DNA from: Oscillospiraceae bacterium
GTDB lineage: Bacteria; Bacillota; Clostridia; Clostridiales; Clostridiaceae
DNA length: 17,686 nucleotides
Assembly: GCA_009785875.1 (NCBI GenBank)
Contig: WQUF01000001.1
Coordinates: 1-17,686, forward strand
Direction of reading: 5' to 3'
Shown: piece by piece, positions 1 through 7,430 of the stretch
Position numbering within the stretch: position 1 is the first letter of the stretch
Layout: every line of letters begins with the position of its first letter
Made by a program: the position numbers and the translations under genes
The notes under the pieces: generated by a model
Told to the model about the DNA's origin: nothing
The model's input: only the letters and a program-made list of their open reading frames with translations
Databases searched by the model: none

Positions 1-414
1 AATTATGCATTCAGAATTGCTGAAAGATATTGCACATCAAAATTGCCCAAATTGAAACTTGTGATAATATACACTGGAGAAGTTGAAAGTGCACCAAGTT
101 CTTTGGACTTTATTGATGGAGACTATTTAAATAAAGTGGAGGAGTGGATTAAAATGACTAGCTTGGAAAGGATATTTGATGATCTATTTAGAGAACAAAA
201 AAAGAAAATACTTAGAGAAAAAGAGGAAGCACTTAGAGAAAAAGATGAAGAAAAAATTGAAGCCGTAAATGAAGCTAAAATTGAAACTCAGAAAAAGATT
301 GCTCGAAATATGCTAAAAAAGAATACAGATATTGTTTATATTATGGAAATCACTGGATTTACTAAAGCACAAATTCTAGAATTAAAAAAACAAGAGGGAA
401 ATTCAGTTAATTGA
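1..414 (+). CDS. Rpn-family nuclease/putative transposase, C-terminal part (5' end outside window)
   Basis: The frame is open from base 1, and the first residues read NYAFRIAERYCTSKLPKLKL, so the gene starts before the window; a TTG at 43 is not needed as a start. The visible 137 residues fit the C-terminal half of Rpn (PD-(D/E)XK recombination-promoting nuclease, formerly annotated as putative transposase) proteins. They show the strand-rich KLKLVIIYTGEV segment, then a highly charged Lys/Glu coiled-coil stretch (about residues 70-105), then a short helix-turn-helix-like end (IARNMLKKNTDIVYIMEITG, then FTKAQILELK) that is typical of this family. The catalytic Asp/Glu/Lys core would lie upstream and cannot be checked. 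Family knowledge: these are DNA nucleases that promote RecA-independent recombination and occur in many, rapidly diverging copies. The gene ends at a strong hairpin shared with the convergent CPBP gene. Confidence 0.75.
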   Translation, partial: NYAFRIAERYCTSKLPKLKLVIIYTGEVESAPSSLDFIDGDYLNKVEEWIKMTSLERIFDDLFREQKKKILREKEEALREKDEEKIEAVNEAKIETQKKIARNMLKKNTDIVYIMEITGFTKAQILELKKQEGNSVN

Positions 415-436
415 AGTGTATAATGCTAAAAATCAT

Positions 437-485
437 AAAAAGCAATGCATAGCTTAAGAAAAATCCTTAAACAACATTGCTTTTT
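437..485. terminator. Bidirectional intrinsic terminator between convergent genes
   Basis: Arms 437-447 (AAAAAGCAATG) and 475-485 (CATTGCTTTTT) are perfect 11-bp inverted repeats. The intervening loop also contains a partial CTTAAG/CTTAA pairing. The plus strand ends in a run of T and the minus strand in a run of T as well, so it can stop the Rpn-family gene (plus) and the CPBP gene (minus). It sits 23 bp after one stop codon and 16 bp after the other. Confidence 0.8.
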
Positions 486-500
486 GTTTGAACTTCCCTG

Positions 501-983
501 TTAATGACTAGCTATAAAACTACTATATGCCACTATTATATCCAATGCTGCATGAAGAAATATCGGATATACAATTGACCTGGTTTTATAATAAGTAATT
601 CCCAATGCTAGCCCTGCTATGAATCTAAAATACATTTGATTAATAGTATAAAGTGTAAATGCATTTATAGCATAAAAATTACCATTAATCAGATGAACTA
701 AAGAAAACAAAATTGCTTGCAATATGATTCCTACATATAAAGGAAGTTTTTTGATCAGATAAGTTTGCAGCATTCCTCTAAATATTATTTCTTCCCATAT
801 TCCGACAAATATCATTTGAATAAATGTTAGTATAAACCATATATAATTTTCTTTAAAGATTTTAACAAAATTAATATGAGCAAAACTTTGCGCCAAGTTA
901 AATATAGGATAAATTTGAAATGAAATAGCTAAAAGCAATAAAATTATTGTATAAAGAAAAAATTTTTTATCTACACGAACCAT
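501..983 (-). CDS. CPBP family intramembrane metalloprotease (probably 5'-frameshifted)
   Basis: This 160-residue hydrophobic protein carries the three CPBP (CaaX protease and bacteriocin-processing, Abi) motifs: EEIIFRG at 64-70 (glutamates 64/65, Arg69), a membrane His at 97 in FSLVHL, and HAALD at 144-148 (His144, Asp148 in the usual Asn/Asp place). About four membrane segments are visible. Family members cleave substrates within the membrane and have been linked to bacteriocin self-immunity and prenyl-protein-type processing; no substrate can be inferred here. The ATG at 983 has no ribosome site in front of it, and the protein is short for the family. A good promoter, ribosome site and ATG plus one membrane helix lie just upstream in another frame (1004-1126), so the ORF is probably the larger piece of a gene broken by the loss of one base near 1004-1012. 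Whether the 160-residue piece is still made is unknown. Confidence 0.8.
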   Translation of the reverse strand: MVRVDKKFFLYTIILLLLAISFQIYPIFNLAQSFAHINFVKIFKENYIWFILTFIQMIFVGIWEEIIFRGMLQTYLIKKLPLYVGIILQAILFSLVHLINGNFYAINAFTLYTINQMYFRFIAGLALGITYYKTRSIVYPIFLHAALDIIVAYSSFIASH

Positions 984-1003
984 TAAAAATCTATCTTTAT
1001 TTT

Positions 1004-1126
1004 TTAATAATATGGTGTAGTACTGCTAAACCAATAATTTTTTGTGTAAATTATATATAAAAATATAGTTAAATAAAATATAGTAAAAACCAAATACATA
1101 TATCTATGTTTCTTTAAATTATCCAT
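1004..1126 (-). CDS. Small membrane ORF, likely the detached N-terminus of the CPBP protease
   Basis: A 40-codon ORF starts at an ATG (1126) preceded by AAGGTGAG six bases upstream. It encodes a basic start (MDNLKKHR) followed by one hydrophobic helix (YMYLVFTIFYLTIFLYIIYT) and a short polar end, finishing at TAA 1006-1004. The CPBP frame is open from 1025 downward, so the two frames overlap by about 22 bp. A -1 shift there would join them into a protein of about 210 residues with a first membrane helix in the place expected for this family. I see no slippery heptamer in the overlap, so a real or sequencing-derived single-base loss is likelier than programmed frameshifting. The alternative is an independent small membrane peptide translated just ahead of the protease. 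Confidence 0.55.
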   Translation of the reverse strand: MDNLKKHRYMYLVFTIFYLTIFLYIIYTKNYWFSSTTPYY

Positions 1127-1156
1127 AGAATTCTCACCTTGAAATATATTATTTTA

Positions 1157-1185
1157 ATAATACTCAATTTATATCTAATTTTCAA
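1157..1185 (-). promoter_or_regulatory. SigA-type promoter for the CPBP unit
   Basis: On the minus strand TTGAAA (1185-1180) and TATTAT (1162-1157) are separated by 17 bp, 5/6 matches to each hexamer. The expected start near 1150 lies just ahead of the AAGGTGAG ribosome site (1140-1133) and the ATG at 1126. This supports translation starting at 1126 rather than at 983. Confidence 0.55.
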
Positions 1186-1206
1186 CATTAAAAATTGAAA
1201 GAATTC

Positions 1207-1261
1207 AAAAAAAATAGATGCTTATTAAATTTTGGATTTAACCAAAGTTCAAATTGCATCT
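1207..1261 (-). terminator. Two-tiered hairpin with T-run, probable terminator
   Basis: Outer arms 1216-1221 (AGATGC) and 1256-1261 (GCATCT) enclose symmetric 6-nt internal loops and an inner stem 1228-1235/1242-1249 (AATTTTGG with CCAAAGTT). Read on the minus strand the outer stem is followed by A and eight T (1214-1207), as in an intrinsic terminator. It would be a second stop behind spo0A and lies just upstream of the CPBP promoter. The inner stem pairs slightly better in plus-strand RNA, which also ends in five T. Confidence 0.4.
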
Positions 1262-1330
1262 TTTTGCACTCTAATTCAAAATAAAAATATAATATAAAAA
1301 ATAAGAACACTTAAAAGGGAGAATATATAT

Positions 1331-1354
1331 AAAACAACCCCTCTATGAAAGAGG
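1331..1354 (-). terminator. Weak hairpin terminator downstream of spo0A
   Basis: On the minus strand CCTCT-TTCAT-AGAGG (1354-1340) forms a 5-bp stem followed by GGTTGTTTTATAT. It is the first hairpin behind the spo0A stop codon, about 57 bp downstream. The stem is short, so I am only moderately sure. The rest of 1127-1410 is AT-rich, with no further gene that I can support. Confidence 0.4.
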
Positions 1355-1410
1355 AAAGTTATTTCCAAAATAAAGTTTATAAAGTTTATATAGTTTTAAA
1401 AATTTTGATT

Positions 1411-2238
1411 TTAGCTTACTCCTTTTTGCTTTAATCTGAGTTTATCTGCAACCATAGCTATAAATTCTGAATTTGTTGGCTTTCCCTTATTATTATTTAT
1501 AGTATATCCAAATAATTTATAGATGGTATCTACTTGCCCTCTGCTCCAGGCAACCTCAATAGCGTGTCTTATTGCTCTTTCAACTCTGCTTGCTGTTGTA
1601 TTGTATTTCTTAGCAATAGAAGGATAAAGCTCTTTAGTAACTGCAGACAATAATTCCATATCCTTAACAACCATACCAATGGCTTCTCTTATATACACAT
1701 ATCCCTTGATATGTGCAGGAACTCCTATTTCATGTATTATACTTGTTATTTCTGTTTCAAGATCTCCTGGTTCTGAGGACTTTTGGATAAATCTGTCTTG
1801 AAATAACCTTGGAGTAAACATAGAGGATTTTATCGATTTATCGTCGCTAACTTCAACTACATTAAACATTTCTCTAATTCTCTTCGTTAAAATATCCATG
1901 TCAAAAGGTTTTACAACATAATAATCTGCGCCCATATTGATTACTCTTTGAGTTATTTTGTCCTGACCTACAGCCGAAAGCACTATTATTTTTGGCATGG
2001 GATCTATATCCATATTGTATAATCTCTCTAAAACACCTAATCCATCAAGATGTGGCATGATTATATCTAAAATAACAAGATTAGGTTTTTTCTCTTTTAT
2101 TAATTCAATTGCTTCAATTCCATCTTTAGCAATACCAACTACTACAATTTCTTTTTGACTAAATAAACAATCATTTAATATATTGCAAAATTCTTTATTA
2201 TCATCCGCAATAACTACAGTTATCCTGTTTTCATTCAT
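1411..2238 (-). CDS. spo0A: Sporulation master response regulator Spo0A
   Basis: This 275-residue protein matches Spo0A throughout. An N-terminal receiver domain (about 5-125) has the acidic pair Asp12/Asp13, the phospho-acceptor Asp58 (VILDIIMP), Ser88 and Lys110 (VVKPFD). A linker leads to the C-terminal Spo0A DNA-binding domain (about 160-270), with ETEITSIIHEIGVPAHIKGY, the SRVERAIRHAIEVAWSRG recognition region and a conserved FGYTI tail. Phosphorylated Spo0A binds 0A boxes to launch sporulation and, in clostridia, often also controls solvent or toxin genes. The start is the ATG at 2238, with GGAGGGG 7 bases upstream. An in-frame ATG at 2301 lies inside the sigma-H promoter, upstream of the expected transcript start, so it is rejected. 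It lies downstream of spoIVB with a 138-bp gap, the usual gene order in endospore formers. Confidence 0.97.
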   Translation of the reverse strand: MNENRITVVIADDNKEFCNILNDCLFSQKEIVVVGIAKDGIEAIELIKEKKPNLVILDIIMPHLDGLGVLERLYNMDIDPMPKIIVLSAVGQDKITQRVINMGADYYVVKPFDMDILTKRIREMFNVVEVSDDKSIKSSMFTPRLFQDRFIQKSSEPGDLETEITSIIHEIGVPAHIKGYVYIREAIGMVVKDMELLSAVTKELYPSIAKKYNTTASRVERAIRHAIEVAWSRGQVDTIYKLFGYTINNNKGKPTNSEFIAMVADKLRLKQKGVS

Positions 2239-2284
2239 GAAATTCCCCTCCAAAACTATACCAAATATAAACCTTATTTTATAG

Positions 2285-2313
2285 TTATTCGACAATAACA
2301 TTTTAAATCCTTC
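2285..2313 (-). promoter_or_regulatory. Sigma-H promoter of spo0A
   Basis: On the minus strand GAAGGATTT (2313-2305) matches the sigma-H -35 consensus RNAGGAWWW at every position, and GTCGAATAA (2293-2285) matches the -10 consensus RNNGAATWW at every position, with an 11-bp spacer. The transcript should start near 2278, 40 bp before the spo0A ATG. Sigma-H control of spo0A is established in Bacillus and clostridia. Confidence 0.85.
2288..2294 (-). promoter_or_regulatory. 0A box (Spo0A binding site) over the spo0A -10 element
   Basis: TGTCGAA on the minus strand (2294-2288) is an exact 0A box. It overlaps the sigma-H -10 element by 6 bp, so Spo0A~P bound here would be expected to affect the gene's own promoter directly. 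A box this close to -10 suggests repression or fine tuning, but the direction of the effect is inference. Confidence 0.7.
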
Positions 2314-2376
2314 TATCCTCTATTAAAATATTACTGCAATTATGACTAAATGTAAATATTTTTTTAGCAAATATGT

Positions 2377-3504
2377 TTATTTAATTATTCCAGATTCTTC
2401 TAGCATAGATTCGACGTAAATTCCATACCCAATATCTGGCTTATTTAAGAGTACATGGGTCACTGCACCTACAATTTTGCCATTTTGAATGATAGGGCTT
2501 CCGCTCATTCCCTGAACTATACCTTCAGTTTTGCTTTTAAGCTCTTCATCTGTAATTCTAATCAGCATATTCTTCCCTGATTTGTCCTCAGAATTCAATA
2601 GTTTTTCAATATTAATAGAATACTCCGCAGGTGTATAGCCATCTATTGTAGTAATTATTTTAGCCGGTCCTTCTACTACTTCATCCTTCAAAGCAACAGG
2701 ATATTCAGCTTTATTTAAGACATCGTCACTATCATATAAAGTGCCAAATACACCAAACTTGGTATTTTTATCTATTCTTCCAAAAATAAAATCATCCTTA
2801 AACTGACCTTTTAATTCTCCGGGATAGCCTCTAGTCCCTTTTCTTATATTCACTATTGTTGCGCTTACAACATCACCTCTTAAGACATCTATCAATTGAT
2901 CAGTATCTACATCTGTAATAGGATGTCCAAGTGCTCCAAAAATCCTAGTATCTTTTTGTACAAATGTTATCATTCCGACTCCTGAAGTATAATCTCTCAC
3001 CCAAAGTCCGATTTTATATTTGAGATCTTTAGCATGTTGTACTGGAGTAATTTCAAGATATAATGGCTTATCATTTCTATTCACTGTTAAGAGAATTTTA
3101 TTGCCATTTGAATTATTTATATAGAAACTGAGTTCTTCCCCAGTATTTACTTCTATATTGTTGACACTGGTAATTACATCTCCTATTTGGATTCCTGCTC
3201 TTACTGCCGGACTTATTTTAGTATTGTCCAAAGTAGTTAAATCCGATATTGCTATTACCAAAACGCCCTTTGTATTTATCTTAAGCCCCACTGGTATTCC
3301 AAGTGGAATGAGCTTGATATCTTTTAAATCATTTTTTTTATTAGTTAAAGCATATTCTTCATCTTTATTTAAATTATAACTTATATCTTGCTTAAATGTA
3401 TTAAATGTGTCATAAATATTTTCTGCTTTTATTTCCATTCCAAAAATCATCATTAAAAATAGAGATAGTACTATATTTAGAACGATCTTGAAATTTTTTT
3501 TCAA
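2377..3504 (-). CDS. spoIVB: SpoIVB peptidase (S55 serine protease, forespore-to-mother-cell checkpoint)
   Basis: The protein has a basic start, one N-terminal membrane/signal helix, a PDZ domain (about 75-150; SPAVRAGIQIGDVITSVNN) and the S55 protease domain. The latter shows ALGHPITD with the catalytic His, GMSGSPIIQNGKIVGAV with the catalytic Ser, and an Asp in NKPDIGYG near the end. In Bacillus, SpoIVB is secreted from the forespore and cleaves SpoIVFA to release the pro-sigma-K protease, and it can also act on SpoIIQ. The start is probably TTG at 3504 (375 residues): AAAGGAG lies 9 bases upstream of it, whereas the ATG at 3513 touches the GGAG directly and is too close. The TTG lies in a 7-bp hairpin. 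I find no convincing sigma-G promoter just upstream; recN is cut off by a terminator at 3550-3588, so one should exist nearby. Confidence 0.95.
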   Translation of the reverse strand: MKKNFKIVLNIVLSLFLMMIFGMEIKAENIYDTFNTFKQDISYNLNKDEEYALTNKKNDLKDIKLIPLGIPVGLKINTKGVLVIAISDLTTLDNTKISPAVRAGIQIGDVITSVNNIEVNTGEELSFYINNSNGNKILLTVNRNDKPLYLEITPVQHAKDLKYKIGLWVRDYTSGVGMITFVQKDTRIFGALGHPITDVDTDQLIDVLRGDVVSATIVNIRKGTRGYPGELKGQFKDDFIFGRIDKNTKFGVFGTLYDSDDVLNKAEYPVALKDEVVEGPAKIITTIDGYTPAEYSINIEKLLNSEDKSGKNMLIRITDEELKSKTEGIVQGMSGSPIIQNGKIVGAVTHVLLNKPDIGYGIYVESMLEESGIIK

Positions 3505-3549
3505 GAAAATCATCTCCTTTTTTCGCTTAAAATCTACTAAAGAAGTAAA

Positions 3550-3588
3550 AATAAAAAAAGTAGTATTTATTTTAATCCATACTACTTT
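3550..3588 (-). terminator. Intrinsic terminator downstream of recN
   Basis: Perfect 10-bp arms AAAGTAGTAT (3557-3566) and ATACTACTTT (3579-3588) with a 12-nt loop; on the minus strand the stem is followed by a long T-run (plus strand A-run 3550-3557). It closes the nusB-to-recN stretch and separates it from spoIVB. Confidence 0.85.
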
Positions 3589-3621
3589 ATTCTTCCCATT
3601 TTTTTTTTTTTAATTACAATG

Positions 3622-5307
3622 TTAATTAAATTTCACTTTTTTTAAAGATGAGAACTTGATCATCTCTTTTGAATTGTTTAAGCTCGCCTTTGTTATATTC
3701 TCTCCAGAAATCATCCTCGCAATCTCCTTAACTTTTTCATCTTCACTTAATTTTAAGACCCTGGTAAATGTTTTATCATTTATGACTTCTTTTTTTATGT
3801 GAAAGTGGACATCAGAAAAAGAAGCTATTTGAGGTAAATGAGTTACGCAGAATACCTGGTGCCCTCTAGACAGACTATATAGCTTTTCTCCAATACTTTC
3901 TGCAGTCTTTCCGCTTACACCAGTATCTATTTCATCGAATATAACTGAGGGGATATCATCTTTATTTATAAAGATTGTTTTTAACGCAAGCATAATTCTA
4001 GAAAGCTCTCCTCCTGAAGCAACCTTGTCTAAACTTTTTAAAGGCTCTCCTGGATTTGCAGAGATCAAAAACGTCACTTTATCCATTCCTCTTTCGTTTA
4101 ACTTATCAGAAACTATAGCAGCTTTAAATTTTGCCTTTTCCATTCCTATAAAGACAAGCTCATCCATTATCTTTTCGCTTAAATTCTCTGAAATCTCTTC
4201 TCTTTTTTTATGTAGATTTTCTGCTCTTTTCAAAAGCTTCTCATACAGGTCTCTTTTTTCTAAATTCATTTCCTCAATTAATTTATCTAAGTTTGAAAGC
4301 TCATCATATTCAATTTCTAAAGACTCCCTATACTTTAAAATATCTTCAATGCTGTCTCCATATTTTTTCTTTAAAATATTTAAATTATATAACCTTAAAT
4401 TTATCTTATTAAGTTCAGATTCATCAAAATTTGTATTATAGAGCAAGTCTTTCAAAGAATTGCTATGATCTTTTATAGAATAATAAAAATCCTCAAAGCT
4501 GCTCATTATAAAACTTAAATCGACATATTTGCTTATGGATCTTAAATCCTTCATTACATTTTGAATAGAATGCAAAACGCTTACATTACCATCATCATCG
4601 CTATCTAACTGATTTATCACATTTGATAAAGTCGTTATGATCTTTTCAGAATTGCTTAAAATATTAAACCTGTTTTCAAGATCCTCTTCTTCGCCAATGG
4701 ATAAATTCGCATTTGCTATTTCATCTAATTGAAATTTTAAAAATTCAAGTTTGTTTTCGCTCTTCCCTATTTTATTGTTTAATCTAATAAGTTCCTTTTC
4801 AATATCCATATATCTTTTGTAAAGCCCAGCATAATCATTTAGAGCATTTTTATATTCCTCTTCTCCAAAATAATCTAAATATTCTATATGCATATTCTCC
4901 TCCAAAAGACCTTGATTTTCATGCTGCCCATGAATATTTATAAGTGTAGAAGTTATCTTTTTTAATAAAGATGCAATAACCGCTTTTCCATTGACTTTGA
5001 TTATGCTTTTGCCATTTTGAAACGTTTCCCTGTAAATTATGAGACTATCATCAAAATCTATGCCATTTTCCTCTAAAATAGCTCTAGTTTCATCTTTGCT
5101 TATGGCAAAAATACCTTCAACAGCTATTTTATTTTCTCCATATCGTATATTATCCCTTGAAAATTTTGCCCCTAATAAATATGAAATTGCATCAATTAAA
5201 ATAGATTTCCCAGCTCCCGTTTCACCTGTAAATACGTGGAACCCATCTTGAAAATCGATAGATAAGCTTTCAATCAAGGCAAAATTCCTGATGTTTAATT
5301 GAAGCAT
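3622..5307 (-). CDS. recN: DNA repair ATPase RecN
   Basis: This SMC-like protein of 561 residues has the typical RecN length. The start MLQLNIRNFALIESL leads to Walker A GETGAGKS at 28-35. A long coiled-coil arm fills about 140-400. The ABC signature SGGELSRI is near 431-438, Walker B with VIFDEIDTGVSG near 455-466, and the switch VTHLPQIASF further on. RecN gathers at double-strand breaks early in homologous recombination and tethers DNA ends. I chose the ATG at 5307, which aligns with known RecN starts and lies 11-12 bases after AAGGG. A GTG at 5316 overlaps the argR stop as TAGTG and would add three residues. It lies directly after argR, its usual neighbour in Firmicutes, so the two are likely translationally coupled. 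Confidence 0.96.
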   Translation of the reverse strand: MLQLNIRNFALIESLSIDFQDGFHVFTGETGAGKSILIDAISYLLGAKFSRDNIRYGENKIAVEGIFAISKDETRAILEENGIDFDDSLIIYRETFQNGKSIIKVNGKAVIASLLKKITSTLINIHGQHENQGLLEENMHIEYLDYFGEEEYKNALNDYAGLYKRYMDIEKELIRLNNKIGKSENKLEFLKFQLDEIANANLSIGEEEDLENRFNILSNSEKIITTLSNVINQLDSDDDGNVSVLHSIQNVMKDLRSISKYVDLSFIMSSFEDFYYSIKDHSNSLKDLLYNTNFDESELNKINLRLYNLNILKKKYGDSIEDILKYRESLEIEYDELSNLDKLIEEMNLEKRDLYEKLLKRAENLHKKREEISENLSEKIMDELVFIGMEKAKFKAAIVSDKLNERGMDKVTFLISANPGEPLKSLDKVASGGELSRIMLALKTIFINKDDIPSVIFDEIDTGVSGKTAESIGEKLYSLSRGHQVFCVTHLPQIASFSDVHFHIKKEVINDKTFTRVLKLSEDEKVKEIARMISGENITKASLNNSKEMIKFSSLKKVKFN

Positions 5308-5315
5308 ATTTATCA

Positions 5316-5771
5316 CTATCCCTTAATAATATCATACAATCTCTCAAGTATATTAGCTGCATATTCATCCTCTCGGGTTAATATAAAAATAGTATCGTCT
5401 CCAGCAATGGTCCCTGCAATACCTTTAAACTCACAGTTATCAATGAACTCTGCAGCCCCTGATGCTGCTCCGGATGTCGTCTTAATGAGCACAAAATTTT
5501 TTACTTGTTCAATATTTAATACTGAATTTTTAAATAGATCGAGCATTTTATTCCCATAAATACTGTCCTTAGTATCTTCCATTGTAGCATATTTGTAAAT
5601 CCCGTTCCCTTTAGATACTTTTATGAGTTTTAATTCTTTAATATCCCTTGATACAGTAGCTTGAGTGACATCGAATCCTGATTCTTTTAAGAGCTCTGCA
5701 AGATCTTCCTGAGTATTAACCTCAAATTTTTCAATCAATTCAAGTATTTTATTCAGCCTGCTAATCTTCAT
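5316..5771 (-). CDS. argR: Arginine repressor ArgR
   Basis: The protein has 151 residues, the family length. An N-terminal winged helix (about 1-65) contains QEDLAELLKESGFDVTQATVSRDIKELKLIKV, and the C-terminal oligomerisation and arginine-binding domain (about 80-150) contains GAASGAAEFIDNCEFKGIAG followed by TIAGDDTIFIL. ArgR/AhrC forms hexamers that bind ARG boxes with arginine as corepressor. Here, as in most Firmicutes, it sits between nadK and recN rather than beside arginine genes. The start at 5771 has AAGGTGA six bases upstream and overlaps the nadK end by 11 bp; a GTG three codons upstream has no such site. Confidence 0.95.
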   Translation of the reverse strand: MKISRLNKILELIEKFEVNTQEDLAELLKESGFDVTQATVSRDIKELKLIKVSKGNGIYKYATMEDTKDSIYGNKMLDLFKNSVLNIEQVKNFVLIKTTSGAASGAAEFIDNCEFKGIAGTIAGDDTIFILTREDEYAANILERLYDIIKG

Positions 5772-6609
5772 TAATATCACCTTCTTTGCTTCTAAAGGTA
5801 ATTTTCTTTCTCAATATTTTAAAATAGTCCTGATCCATCAATTTTACTAATTTGCAATTGCTATTTGCTTTTCTTAGTATTATTTTATCAAGATAATTTA
5901 CTTCAAAGGATATTTGCCCATCAATAGTCAAATACACTACATCTGAAACATTATCAGTATTTATCCTTATCTTTGATTCCCCTTTTGTCATAAGCGTCCG
6001 GAGACCAATAGTATGGGGGCAAATAGGTGTTATAAGTAGAGTATCTAAATCAGGCAGCACTATAGGGCCTCCAGCAGATAAAGAATACGCCGTTGATCCT
6101 GTAGGCGTAGAAATTACAACTCCATCTCCATAAAAATGTGTATAAAGCTTATCATCTACTTCTATACTATACTTTACGATACCGGAAAACAAATTCTTCG
6201 ATATTACCACATCATTAAGGGCATAATATTTAATCAAACTATCATTTACAGAGCACTCCAGGCATATTCTCTCTTCAATATTATAATTCCCTTTGAAAAT
6301 ATTGCTCAAGATTTCAAAATTTTCGTTTATTTCTCCTGCGGTTAAAAATCCTAAATTGCCTATGTTAATTCCAAGTACCGGTATATCGCTACCAAAAATA
6401 GCTCTTACAGTTCCAAGTAAAGTACCATCTCCGCCTAAAGAAATCATCAAATCGCAATCTTTTAAAAGATTTAAATCAATATCCTTTCCATTTTCAAAAA
6501 CAAGTACATCTGCTTTATTATTTAAATTAAAAATAGTATTTTTTATTTCCTTTAGTGCTTGATCATATCCAGATTTTAAAGTATTCACGTTTATAACAAT
6601 ATTATCCAT
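5761..6609 (-). CDS. nadK: NAD kinase
   Basis: This 282-residue protein phosphorylates NAD to NADP. It has the GGDGT motif (59-63, LISLGGDGTLLGTVR-like context), IGNLGFLTAG, the NDVVISK segment (132-138), and the second conserved region GDGVVISTPTGSTAYSLSAG ending in GGPIV (161-184). Length and motif order fit the bacterial polyphosphate/ATP-NAD kinase family. The ATG overlaps the tlyA end by 8 bp, with GGTGAG shortly upstream. It lies in the usual tlyA-nadK-argR-recN string, so expression is most likely shared with tlyA and dxs. Confidence 0.95.
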   Translation of the reverse strand: MDNIVINVNTLKSGYDQALKEIKNTIFNLNNKADVLVFENGKDIDLNLLKDCDLMISLGGDGTLLGTVRAIFGSDIPVLGINIGNLGFLTAGEINENFEILSNIFKGNYNIEERICLECSVNDSLIKYYALNDVVISKNLFSGIVKYSIEVDDKLYTHFYGDGVVISTPTGSTAYSLSAGGPIVLPDLDTLLITPICPHTIGLRTLMTKGESKIRINTDNVSDVVYLTIDGQISFEVNYLDKIILRKANSNCKLVKLMDQDYFKILRKKITFRSKEGDINED

Positions 6610-7411
6610 CTAACTCACCATGTGCTTTCTCTACAATTTCTAAAACAAAACTCATATCCTTATCTTCTATTATTTCATTGCAAATATAAAATAAAAATTC
6701 AATGTTGCCTTCAGGTCCCTTTATGGGAGAAAAACTTACATCTTTTACAAACAATCCTAATGACTTTATAAAATTATAATAATCAATTAAAACAGCTCTA
6801 TGAACGTTTTTATCCTTTATTACACCTTTCTTTGAGACTAATCCTCTACCTGCTTCAAATTGAGGTTTAACCAAAGTTATAATTTCAAATTGATTTTCCA
6901 TAAGCTCTACTGCTTTAGGAATCACTTTTTTTAAAGATATAAATGATACATCAACAGAAGCAAAATCAGCTTTTTCAGAAAATTTATCACAAGATATATA
7001 TCTTATGTTTGTCCTTTCCATGACTATAACTCTGGGATCACACCTTAAGCTCCATGCTAACTGCCCATACCCCACATCTATAGAGTATACTTTTTTAGCA
7101 CCATTTTGAAGCATACAATCTGTAAAACCTCCAGTAGAAGCACCAATATCGATGCATATCTTGCCGTTTAAATTTATTTTAAAATCTTTGATAGCTTTTT
7201 CCAGCTTTAGCCCACCTCTACTTACATAAGGAATTTTTTCTCCGAGAAATACTACATCATCTGTGATTTTAACCAGACAGCCACATTTATCTTGCTTAAT
7301 TCCATTTACAAATACTTTTCCAGACATTATAGCTCCTCTAGCTTTTTCTCTAGAAGGAAACATTTCTTTTTGAGCCAATAGTAAATCTAACCTTAATTTT
7401 TCCTTAGGCAT
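6602..7411 (-). CDS. tlyA: TlyA-family rRNA (cytidine-2'-O)-methyltransferase
   Basis: The protein has 269 residues. An N-terminal S4 RNA-binding domain (about 1-65: LRLDLLLAQKEMFPSREKAR, GAIMSGKVFVNG) is followed by SRGGLKLEKA and an FtsJ/Rossmann methyltransferase domain with SAM motif CIDIGASTGGFTDCML, then VSFISLKKV and KPQFEAGR. Characterised TlyA enzymes add 2'-O-methyl groups to rRNA cytidines and can confer capreomycin sensitivity; the Firmicute version (YqxC type) is less studied, so the exact target is inference. GTGGAG lies seven bases before the ATG, and the gene follows dxs after 19 bp. Confidence 0.9.
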   Translation of the reverse strand: MPKEKLRLDLLLAQKEMFPSREKARGAIMSGKVFVNGIKQDKCGCLVKITDDVVFLGEKIPYVSRGGLKLEKAIKDFKINLNGKICIDIGASTGGFTDCMLQNGAKKVYSIDVGYGQLAWSLRCDPRVIVMERTNIRYISCDKFSEKADFASVDVSFISLKKVIPKAVELMENQFEIITLVKPQFEAGRGLVSKKGVIKDKNVHRAVLIDYYNFIKSLGLFVKDVSFSPIKGPEGNIEFLFYICNEIIEDKDMSFVLEIVEKAHGELDG

Positions 7412-7430
7412 ATTTTAACTCCACATAGAT

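Noticed and set aside
1..414. Intact transposase/insertion sequence at the left edge
   Set aside because: Rpn-family proteins are not carried in insertion sequences with terminal repeats, and none is visible. The gene is simply cut by the window.
1004..1025. Programmed -1 frameshift joining the small ORF to the CPBP protease
   Set aside because: The overlap contains no slippery heptamer, and the A-run comes after the stop codon. A lost base explains it better.
2239..2301. N-terminal extension of Spo0A from an ATG at 2301, which has AAGGA upstream
   Set aside because: The apparent ribosome site is the sigma-H -35 and the ATG lies in the promoter spacer, upstream of the expected transcript start. 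The extra 21 residues have no counterpart in Spo0A, and 2238 has a stronger GGAGGGG.
3557..3590. Sigma-G-like promoter (GAATA ... AATACTA) upstream of spoIVB
   Set aside because: The spacer is about 20 bp instead of 17-18, and the elements lie in the recN terminator arms.
3599..3612. Long T-run after recN as a terminator or slippage site
   Set aside because: There is no stem next to it in the right orientation; the clear terminator is 3550-3588.
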